21,089 nucleotides of DNA from Oscillospiraceae bacterium. GTDB taxonomy: Bacteria; Bacillota_A; Clostridia; Oscillospirales; WRJC01. Each line of letters begins with the position of its first letter. Positions within the stretch are counted from its first letter, which is position 1. The notes under the pieces are model-generated. The model had not been told where the DNA came from, did no database searches, and saw nothing but the letters and a program-made list of their open reading frames with translations. The stretch spans positions 1 to 21,089 of the forward strand of contig WRJC01000055.1 in the NCBI GenBank assembly GCA_009782405.1, read 5' to 3'. Below, in pieces: positions 14,905 to 21,089 of the stretch. Position numbers and translations under genes: made by a program.

Positions 14905-15304
14905 ATGGAAACGTTATATGCAATTCTTCTTTTAGCGCTTTTTGGAGCGTTTGTGAAAAATTGATGTTGGCGCGTTCGGCTCTTTCATTGAGCCATGAAG
15001 GTATATTAAGGGTTTTCTTTATTAATTTATTTTCGTAGTATCGCCGATATGTATCCGTATCAATAGATATGAGAGTGATTATATCGTCAATTTCAGATTT
15101 TACATCTTTGATATTTCGCGCAGATGGAATTTGAGCTTTTTCCTTTTCCATATTGTATAATGCCAAACATAAAAAATCCTCAGCCATTTCAATGCATTCT
15201 GCTATTGTTTCGCCTTGCGTAGCCCCGCGGCTTATATCAGGAAAGTAAACGCTATATCCACCTTCATTTTCAGGATGGAAAACTGCCGGGTAAACATATT
15301 TCAT
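14903..15304 (-). CDS. hicB: HicB-family antitoxin, orphan
   Basis: 133 residues. HicB antitoxins neutralise the HicA mRNA-cutting toxin and repress their own operon. The N-terminal RNase-H-like part is clear: YPAVFHPENEGGYSVYFPDI, then GATQGETIAECIEMAEDFL. The C-terminal SWLNERAERANINFSQTLQKAL (about 103-124) fits a ribbon-helix-helix DNA-binding segment. It starts with ATG after GGGAGG. No HicA double-stranded-RNA-binding-like toxin is encoded on either side: upstream are its own promoter and a terminator, and downstream is repeat element B. It is therefore a lone antitoxin or an independent repressor. Its promoter carries a 12-bp palindrome suited to autoregulation. Confidence 0.85.
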   Translation of the reverse strand: MKYVYPAVFHPENEGGYSVYFPDISRGATQGETIAECIEMAEDFLCLALYNMEKEKAQIPSARNIKDVKSEIDDIITLISIDTDTYRRYYENKLIKKTLNIPSWLNERAERANINFSQTLQKALKEELHITFP

Positions 15305-15330
15305 TAGGCAAAATCCTCCCCACTGCTCAT

Positions 15331-15359
15331 ATTATACCACATATAGACTACGTAGTCAA
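15331..15359 (-). promoter_or_regulatory. hicB promoter with palindromic operator
   Basis: Minus strand TTGACT (15359-15354), 17-bp spacer, TATAAT (15336-15331) with extended TG. The perfect 12-bp palindrome GACTACGTAGTC (15346-15357) overlaps the -35 box, a plausible operator for the ribbon-helix-helix domain of HicB. Confidence 0.75.
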
Positions 15360-15369
15360 CAGTTAATGC

Positions 15370-15411
15370 AAAAAAGCGAGGAAGCCGCAACCAGGCAGCC
15401 TCGCTTTTTTT
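15370..15411 (-). terminator. Bidirectional terminator after the sigma-factor gene
   Basis: AAAAAAGCGAGG (15370-15381) pairs perfectly with CCTCGCTTTTTT (15399-15410), with an extra GCC/GGC pair inside the loop. It works on either strand by sequence. Here it ends the minus-strand sigma gene 13 bp after its stop. Confidence 0.85.
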
Positions 15412-15423
15412 GCTTGAAAAAGC

Positions 15424-17013
15424 CTACATCATTATCAAAGTATCGCAGATTGCTCCGTTCGGTATGTTGATTTTCCCGCTTTTTGCCCAGTCCGCCGCAA
15501 TCGCATTGAACATCGCCACAAACACATGAAACCCATTGCGGGCCGCCGCTTCTTTTAGGTGCTTGGGAAACAGCTTCATGTAGCCATTCAAATATTTTTT
15601 TATTTGTTCGGAATACAAAGGCAAAAAGTCTGCAAAGTCATTTTTAACCGAGGCGACAAATAGGTCATGCTGTTCTTTGGCAAATAATGGAACGGCGCAA
15701 ACCACTTCCCCGGATTCGTTTTTTGCGAGATAGCCTTCCGCAATAAGTTTCGCGGCATATTCTTTTTGTTTTTCTGTCAATTCCGTTTTTTGAAGCACGG
15801 CATGGCAAACATCAATTTCATGGTCGAACATCATTTTCCGATATTCAAACGGCGCGTAGTGATATGAATAGTGCGCCAGTTTGCCGCTCTCGTAGTTGTT
15901 CATGGATTTTTCCATGCCGATGCCAATGTTGGAAAACGATGATTTTTGCATAAAGCCGATATAGTCCCAACGCCCGCCGTCATATTTTTGCCGGGTTTGC
16001 GTGTATTCAGCCGGTTTGTAATCCGGCACGAATTTATCGAGCAGCATCACCGACAATAGACATAGCATTTCATCGAATGAACGCCCTGCGGTTTGCACGC
16101 CCGAGGATAAAACTTTTTCGGTGAGCCGGCGGGACAATTGATAAAACTGTTCCGAAACAGCAGCCACTGCATCGCAAGCATGCGTAGGCGCGTAACTGTT
16201 TATGGCGTCGTCGAATATGAGGAAATCAGTCTGCACCGTATTTTTGGCGGGCTGTATAACTGCTTCGCGCCTGATAAGATTTTTTATCCTGTCTTCAATA
16301 AAGAATGCGGGAACGCCGATTGTCTCGGATAGCTCCTCGATGGTTTTCGGTTCGCGGTATGCGCGCCACAAAATATTTTGCGACAAGGCATCCTCGATGT
16401 ATTGCCACGGGAAAGGTTTGCTTTCTCCATTGTAATTTCCTTCTCCCGTGATTCGGATGTCTAATTGCGCGGGTTTCAATGCCGTTTCATTCATTTGACT
16501 GCACCTCTCTTTTAATTTGTTCCGGGCGAGCGAAAGGCGGTACATAACCGTTCCTTCCGGCAGCCCGAGTTTTTGGGCGATGGTTTTGCAGGATAAGTTG
16601 TCGTAATAATGCATCACGATTATATCCCGATAGATAGCGGACATCCGAACGATGTTGCGGCGCAGATTTTGATATTTATCGTCATCCTCAAAATCATAAT
16701 CATCTTCAAACGCCAAATCGGCGACCTCATCGAACGAAATCATATTTCGGCTTTTCGCTTTTCCGCGTTTGAACACTTTAAGCGTTATATCGGCAAGCCG
16801 CCAAAACCAAGGCTCAAATTTTTTATAGTCGCGAAGTTCGCCAACGCTCCTGATGGCTTGAAACATGATTTCCTGCGTCAGTTCTTCCGCTTCCTCTCGC
16901 GAAAAGGTGCGGGCAACCGACCACGAAAATGTTTTGTCAAGCATACGGGCGATCCGTTCAGAGTCCACTTTTTTCACCCCCCGTTTATAAAGTGCAGTCA
17001 AAAGCCCTTTCAT
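15424..17013 (-). CDS. ECF-type sigma-70 family factor with large C-terminal extension
   Basis: 529 residues, about three times a normal ECF sigma factor. Region 2 is at about 20-85 (EEAEELTQEIMFQAI, then FEPWFWRLADI). An acidic linker (FEDDYDFEDDDK) follows, then region 4 at about 120-170 with the helix-turn-helix NLSCKTIAQKLGLPEGTVMY. Residues of about 205-262 look like a winged helix (EPKTIEELSETIGVPAFFIE). The last 260 residues have no family I recognise. Such extended factors probably sense a signal through the C-terminal part, without a separate anti-sigma factor. A GTG at 16968 with GGGGGG upstream is a credible alternative start, because the ATG at 17013 has no clear ribosome site. 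It lies 38 nt after the AraC gene. Confidence 0.8.
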   Translation of the reverse strand: MKGLLTALYKRGVKKVDSERIARMLDKTFSWSVARTFSREEAEELTQEIMFQAIRSVGELRDYKKFEPWFWRLADITLKVFKRGKAKSRNMISFDEVADLAFEDDYDFEDDDKYQNLRRNIVRMSAIYRDIIVMHYYDNLSCKTIAQKLGLPEGTVMYRLSLARNKLKERCSQMNETALKPAQLDIRITGEGNYNGESKPFPWQYIEDALSQNILWRAYREPKTIEELSETIGVPAFFIEDRIKNLIRREAVIQPAKNTVQTDFLIFDDAINSYAPTHACDAVAAVSEQFYQLSRRLTEKVLSSGVQTAGRSFDEMLCLLSVMLLDKFVPDYKPAEYTQTRQKYDGGRWDYIGFMQKSSFSNIGIGMEKSMNNYESGKLAHYSYHYAPFEYRKMMFDHEIDVCHAVLQKTELTEKQKEYAAKLIAEGYLAKNESGEVVCAVPLFAKEQHDLFVASVKNDFADFLPLYSEQIKKYLNGYMKLFPKHLKEAAARNGFHVFVAMFNAIAADWAKSGKINIPNGAICDTLIMM

Positions 17014-17051
17014 TGGAAAATTTTCAAATTTTATTTTATCGAATATAGCGT

Positions 17052-18161
17052 TTATACGGGGTCGGGCAGTCTTTCCAAATATTCAAACTCAATTATACCC
17101 TTGCATTTTTTGTTTTCGCTCTCCCGCAGATTTTTTACCCTGCATTTCATCGGCGGCAGAAGAACCTCGCCTTTTTCCCACCAGTCCTTTGAGTAGACCT
17201 CATAATCTTCAAGCTCTAAAATAAATCCGTTTTCCGGCACGGTTATTTCAAATCTGTAAAATTCGCGGTCTAAATTTGCGTTGAGCCAATTCGCATAAGG
17301 AACATCGTCATCTACTCTGTTTTCAAGAAACGGGGCGGTTGCCGTTGATGAAATATGTTTAAACTCCACTATATCATCAATCTCGTAATCCTTAATATCG
17401 TAATGGGGAAAATTGTAACGTCCTGCACTTTCACAGTATATACTTCTATATAGCAGCATTTCTTTTTTTGCCGGTTTCATCGCGTTTAGAATATTTGAAA
17501 TGTCGATTTTAGCGATTTTAATTATATCGGCTTTTGCTTCATCGTCCAGTTTTTCATATATCCGGTTTTTATATCTCACGATTTCTTTTTCGTCAAGGGT
17601 TACTCTGCCGTCTTCAAACAGTTTGAGCATCCCTTTTGCGTTTTCATTCGATATTTCGGCGCCTTTCCAAAGATTATTCATCTTACCGCGAAGTAGGTTG
17701 CTAATGATATGATAATCGCTCCTTAACCAAAAATAAATCGTTTCGTCAAGACTGATAGTTCGATATTGCATATTGTTGTTTCCTCCTGTTATTGTCAAAT
17801 TGGGTTTGAAAGCAAGACGCTGGAAAGATTGAAGCTCAATATCAGGATTTCTTGCGTCAGACGGCGTTGCCCCATGATAACTTTTAAACGCGGAAGCGAA
17901 ATATTCTGTTGAATTATACCCGTATTTTACAGCAATATCTATGATTTTCGCATCTGTGTTCTGTATATCGGCAGCCGCCTGCGTAAGCCTCCTTTTTCTT
18001 ATATATTCAGATAACGTCATATCGGTTATCATCGTAAAAATCCTTTGGAACATACCCTTCGCGCTTACAAAAAGCACGGCGATTTTATCGTCTTCTATTT
18101 CGCCGTCTAAGTTATCTTCGATATAGTCCAATACCGAGTTCATTCTTTTCGCAAAATTCAT
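17052..18161 (-). CDS. AraC-family transcriptional regulator with unassigned C-terminal domain
   Basis: 369 residues. An AraC-type double helix-turn-helix is at the N-terminus, residues of about 8-104. It includes KGMFQRIFTMITDMTLSEYI and IIDIAVKYGYNSTEYFASAF, ending at the usual GATPSDAR. The remaining 260 residues do not look like the common arabinose-binding cupin, and I cannot name a domain. Its closing section (ENGFILELEDYEVYSKDWW) is loosely like GyrI-type effector-binding domains. The ATG at 18161 has GGGAGGG upstream; the in-frame GTG at 18179 overlaps that site and is unlikely. It is upstream of the sigma gene with a 38-nt gap, so the two regulators are probably made together. Confidence 0.83.
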   Translation of the reverse strand: MNFAKRMNSVLDYIEDNLDGEIEDDKIAVLFVSAKGMFQRIFTMITDMTLSEYIRKRRLTQAAADIQNTDAKIIDIAVKYGYNSTEYFASAFKSYHGATPSDARNPDIELQSFQRLAFKPNLTITGGNNNMQYRTISLDETIYFWLRSDYHIISNLLRGKMNNLWKGAEISNENAKGMLKLFEDGRVTLDEKEIVRYKNRIYEKLDDEAKADIIKIAKIDISNILNAMKPAKKEMLLYRSIYCESAGRYNFPHYDIKDYEIDDIVEFKHISSTATAPFLENRVDDDVPYANWLNANLDREFYRFEITVPENGFILELEDYEVYSKDWWEKGEVLLPPMKCRVKNLRESENKKCKGIIEFEYLERLPDPV

Positions 18162-18206
18162 CTTATTCCCTCCCTTCACGCAATATCATAACATAAACAA
18201 AAATAT

Positions 18207-18249
18207 ATCACCTTTAATTTTTCGCACAAAATTTTAAAGGTGATTTTTT
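18207..18249 (-). terminator. Perfect 11-bp inverted repeat, probable terminator of the toxin-antitoxin operon
   Basis: ATCACCTTTAA (18207-18217) and TTAAAGGTGAT (18234-18244) are exact reverse complements around a 16-nt loop. T-rich sequence follows on both strands (ATATTTTTG on the minus strand, TTTTTT on the plus strand). On the minus strand it sits about 60 bp beyond the YafQ stop and just upstream of the AraC gene. It could also be an operator for that gene. The other bases between 18245 and 18305 hold nothing I recognise. Confidence 0.55.
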
Positions 18250-18305
18250 CGCGTTGCCTCGCGTTCAAAATGGTGCCAAACTAACGGGAATTGATTTATA
18301 AAACC

Positions 18306-18599
18306 TCAAAAGTCCAAATCACTGTGAGACGTGATTCGCGCTAATATTAACAATAATTTACCGTTGTCAGTTTTACGATAAACCAGCAACCAGTCGGGAG
18401 TAATATGGCATTCTCTATATCCTTTCCAATTTCCAGCAAGAGCATGGTCGCGATGTTTTTCGGATAATGGCATATCTTCTGCCAGCATTTCTATTACATC
18501 CAAAAGAAGTGAAATCTCTTTCCCCTGTTTTTTTGCCTGTTTGTAATCCTTTTTAAATTCCGATGTGCGGCGTATTTCTCTTTTTGTATCATCCATCAT
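18306..18599 (-). CDS. yafQ: YafQ-family (RelE superfamily) mRNA interferase toxin
   Basis: 97 residues. YafQ toxins cut mRNA on the ribosome. The segment KHRDHALAGNWKGYRECHITP is followed by DWLLVYRK and ends in ARITSHSDLDF. This carries the family residues expected for catalysis: H52, H65, D69, and H92 near the C-terminus (numbered from ATG 18599). Length matches the family. The gene overlaps the end of the antitoxin gene by 11 nt, or 8 nt if the next ATG (18596) is used. This is the standard translational coupling of dinJ-yafQ pairs. The frame remains open upstream to 18758, but that part lies inside the antitoxin gene and is not coding. Confidence 0.9.
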   Translation of the reverse strand: MMDDTKREIRRTSEFKKDYKQAKKQGKEISLLLDVIEMLAEDMPLSEKHRDHALAGNWKGYRECHITPDWLLVYRKTDNGKLLLILARITSHSDLDF

Positions 18600-18882
18600 C
18601 GTTTTCCAAATCGGCCAATAAGTCTGCCATATTGCCAAAACCTTTTGCGTCAGGGTCGCTTTCAAGCTTCTTGCATTCTTTGAGCGCGGAAAGGGAAACG
18701 GCATCCTGCCATCGCGCTCCTTGCAATTCAAAGGGGAAACCTCCGACCTTGCAAGCATGGTTGAGAAAAACGGTTATCGCCTCAGGCAGGGACAATCCGT
18801 GATAGGCAAAAACATTTTCCGCCTCTTGTTTTAGCTCCGGATATAAACGGACATTTATGCTCGTTGATTTTGATTTGCTCAC
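18589..18882 (-). CDS. dinJ: RelB/DinJ-family antitoxin
   Basis: 97 residues starting at GTG 18882, chosen because GGAGGTG lies 7 nt upstream. The N-terminal ribbon-helix-helix (STSINVRLYPELKQEAENVF, then GLSLPEAITVFLNHACKVGGFPFEL) binds operator DNA and forms the dimer. The acidic C-terminus (LADLENDDG) would wrap the toxin. It overlaps the YafQ gene, so the pair is complete. It begins 35 nt after the stop of the glycyl radical enzyme gene. I saw no clear palindromic promoter in that gap, so transcription may start inside the end of that gene or read through from it. Confidence 0.88.
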   Translation of the reverse strand: MSKSKSTSINVRLYPELKQEAENVFAYHGLSLPEAITVFLNHACKVGGFPFELQGARWQDAVSLSALKECKKLESDPDAKGFGNMADLLADLENDDG

Positions 18883-18917
18883 AATAATCACACCTCCATA
18901 TAAATTCAGCCGGATCG

Positions 18918-21089
18918 TCACACCTTTTGATCGGAGCGCAGTATTATCTCGTCCTGCAAGGCTTTTGATATGTTGACAAAATAATCGCTGTATCCGCCCA
19001 CGCGCACGATCAGCGAAGCGTATTCTTGCGGATTCGCCTGCGCTTTTTTGAGCGCTTCAGCGTCGCACACGTTTATCTGCAATTGCATTCCGCCTCCGGC
19101 GAAAAATGCCTCGAATAGATTTCGTATTTTTTTTGCCGCGTTTTCGTCCTTGAAAATATCGGCCGGAAATTTTATGTTTGTCACCGTGGTGGTGAGAAGG
19201 TGGCTGTCAGTTGGGAGCCTGAGCACCGAATTTAAAAGCGCGGTGGGGCCGTTTTTGTCGAAGCCCTGCGACGCGCCCGCCGAATCGGCGAGAACGCTCC
19301 CGGAAAGCCGCCCGTCCGCCGTGGCCCCCGTGGCGGCGCCGCACCAGTCATGCGCCGTGAATATGACCTCGCCGGGCATATATATCCCGCCCATCGCGCT
19401 CTCGGTTTCGTTGAAGCGCGAATAGATATGCTCCGTTATGTCGGCGCGGAGTTCATCGACTCCGGTTTTGTCATTGCCGAATTTGTCGCAGCCGAGCGCC
19501 AGTTTCCTGAGGGTTTCGTGGCCTTGCCAATTGCCTTTTAAAATCCGGGCGAGTTCGTCCAGGCTCACGGTTTTTTTGTCGAAAACCAGCTCTTTTATCG
19601 CATACAGATGATCCGCCGCGTTCGTTATTCCGATCACCTCGAGCTCGATACCCGAAAACCTCGCGCCGCCGTCATATATGTTAAGCCCTTTTTCTATGCA
19701 ATCGCCGATAAACAGCGTGCGCATGGCGTAGCCTTCGCGGGCGAGCCTGTATTTGTATTCTTTGTCGTGTATTTGGGTTTCGAGGCGGATGAAATAGTCG
19801 AGCTGTTTTTTGTATGCGGCCAAAAGCCCGTCGAATGATTTTATCTCTTCGGGTGCGCCCGTGCGGATTCCTGCCTGTTTTTGCGTCCTTGGGTCAAAGC
19901 CGTCATACAGCGATATTTCCGCGATTTTGGCGGCGTTCAGCATCCCTATATCGTTTATGAAGTTGCATACGCCGGGAATCATCAGCTGGCTGCACCCGGC
20001 GAAGCAGTACCCCCTCGCGTATTTTATGTCATAGCCGAAACAAGTGAGGCTGTTCGCGTAAAGCTCGTCGTTGTACAGGGCGGGAAGCCCGTTGCCGCTT
20101 TTTATCGAAATGATCGCGGCATCCCAAATTTGGCCGGGCATATCGCGGCTCACCCGCAGGCACAGGTTCGGGCCCTTGAACCCGAGATCGGCGGTCGCCT
20201 TTATGCAAAGGCGGGTGAGCTCGGAATATATCGGGGCTCCGTCATAATCGAGCCCGCCCAATGTCATGTTCTGGATGCTCTGCGCGCCCTCGATTTTGCA
20301 CCAGAAGTCGATAATGAGCCAATAGGCCAAATCGAGGCTCAGATCTCCCGTTTTCATGTCGCGCTCAAAGAAATCTTTTAGATAGAAGTCAAAGCGCCCG
20401 AACGAATCCGCGCCGTTTAGCATATGGACAATCCAGACAAGCTGCAAAGCCTGGGCAAAGGAGGCCGGGGGATATTTTTGTATATAGATCAAATCGCGGT
20501 GCATCTGCTCTTTTTTTTGCTCCCGCGCCTTTTCGGCGAATTTGCCGATCACCGCTTCGACTGCCAGCAGCATGGTCCCTAAAGCCTCGTAAAAATCTTT
20601 TTTTTCGTCCCCGCGCGCTTTTTTTGCTTCTTCTATTTTTTTTTCGTAGCCCAAAAGCCCGATGGAGAGAATCGTCTCGTAGTCGGGTATCATATGCCCG
20701 CCAAACCATGTGGAAAGCGCGGCGTTGGCGTGAATCGAGTTCAGCTCATCTTCGCTGTAGTCCCCGGCGCGGCAGGGGATATACCTGCGCTCCTCGACAG
20801 CTTGCAATTTATCCCTGAAAGCTTTTTGTTCGCTTTCCTCCATATTCTCCTGGGCTATATACGCTTCGGCCTTTTTCCAGTCTACCCATGTGCCTCCCCC
20901 GTAATTGAAGCCCGCGGGCTCGTTCGACTTGGCGAAACCGCATATCAAATCTTCCGGAAACACGAAAACCTCGAAATTTTCGGCCCAGAGCGCATAAGTG
21001 GCCTTCGCCTCGCGCAGAATCGGCGCGGAATCGATATGCCGGCAGTATGCGTCGAGATACGAGCAGCTTATCTTCAAAGGGGCGGCTTG
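18918..21089 (-). CDS. Glycyl radical enzyme of the pyruvate formate-lyase superfamily, 5' end outside the window
   Basis: 723 residues are visible and the frame is still open at the window edge, so the true start lies beyond 21089; a TTG at 21077 is unlikely to be the start. Numbered from that TTG, the C-terminal radical loop is SLIVRVGGYSDYFVNIS with the radical glycine G695. The active-site loop is YCFAGCSQLMIPG with the thiyl-radical Cys C362. Most dehydratase and lyase members have GCVE here, with Glu acting as general base, whereas this protein has Gln (Q364). It also lacks the CC pair of true pyruvate formate-lyase. It therefore belongs to the uncharacterised part of the family. Substrate is unknown; location beside glycan genes is suggestive only. 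No activating radical-SAM enzyme is within the window. Confidence 0.88.
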   Translation of the reverse strand, partial: QAAPLKISCSYLDAYCRHIDSAPILREAKATYALWAENFEVFVFPEDLICGFAKSNEPAGFNYGGGTWVDWKKAEAYIAQENMEESEQKAFRDKLQAVEERRYIPCRAGDYSEDELNSIHANAALSTWFGGHMIPDYETILSIGLLGYEKKIEEAKKARGDEKKDFYEALGTMLLAVEAVIGKFAEKAREQKKEQMHRDLIYIQKYPPASFAQALQLVWIVHMLNGADSFGRFDFYLKDFFERDMKTGDLSLDLAYWLIIDFWCKIEGAQSIQNMTLGGLDYDGAPIYSELTRLCIKATADLGFKGPNLCLRVSRDMPGQIWDAAIISIKSGNGLPALYNDELYANSLTCFGYDIKYARGYCFAGCSQLMIPGVCNFINDIGMLNAAKIAEISLYDGFDPRTQKQAGIRTGAPEEIKSFDGLLAAYKKQLDYFIRLETQIHDKEYKYRLAREGYAMRTLFIGDCIEKGLNIYDGGARFSGIELEVIGITNAADHLYAIKELVFDKKTVSLDELARILKGNWQGHETLRKLALGCDKFGNDKTGVDELRADITEHIYSRFNETESAMGGIYMPGEVIFTAHDWCGAATGATADGRLSGSVLADSAGASQGFDKNGPTALLNSVLRLPTDSHLLTTTVTNIKFPADIFKDENAAKKIRNLFEAFFAGGGMQLQINVCDAEALKKAQANPQEYASLIVRVGGYSDYFVNISKALQDEIILRSDQKV

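Noticed and set aside
18600..18758. Upstream extension of the YafQ toxin
   Set aside because: It lies entirely inside the antitoxin gene in another frame. Family length and coupling favour the start at 18599 or 18596.

Overview
The window looks like chromosomal DNA of an anaerobic, carbohydrate-degrading member of the Bacillota, most likely Clostridia. This rests on the gene families: strong Shine-Dalgarno sites, a lipoprotein sugar-binding protein of clostridial type, a copper-amine-oxidase-like stalk domain fused to Sel1 repeats, an ECF-type sigma factor with a long C-terminal extension beside an AraC regulator, and a glycyl radical enzyme. No rRNA or tRNA gene was seen, so the taxonomic call is inference.

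Layout. 1-5210 (+): the tail of a uroporphyrinogen-decarboxylase-like methyltransferase, a GH5-like glycoside hydrolase, a secreted Sel1-repeat protein with its own strong promoter, and a GH38 alpha-mannosidase ending in a strong terminator. 5300-5500 (+): a gene-free stretch with a complete sigma70-type promoter, about 150 nt of structured sequence built from two related 46-nt units, and a terminator. This is the best candidate in the window for an undescribed RNA. 5542-10146 (-): a tight run in the order solute-binding lipoprotein, FAD-dependent oxidoreductase, Uma2-family protein, RtcB RNA ligase.

10200-18900 is an accessory stretch, by eye more AT-rich than the flanks. It holds a two-gene type II restriction-modification system, a large XRE regulator, a broken methyltransferase remnant, an APH-fold kinase, an orphan HicB antitoxin, the sigma/AraC pair and a DinJ/YafQ toxin-antitoxin pair. 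18918-21089 (-): a glycyl radical enzyme cut by the window end, with an unusual GCSQ active-site loop.

The most striking structure in the accessory stretch is a portable promoter-leader element. A copy of about 100 bp sits upstream of the cytosine methyltransferase, and a second copy lies 2.6 kb away beyond the kinase gene. A 23-bp piece containing the ribosome binding site and start codon recurs at the solute-binding gene. These copies bracket the restriction-modification module and the XRE/kinase module, which suggests modular assembly by recombination.

How the genes may work together: the flanking genes suggest uptake and breakdown of mannose-containing or beta-linked glycans, with further oxidation and radical chemistry on the products. 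The accessory genes are defence, regulation and resistance-like functions inserted into that neighbourhood.
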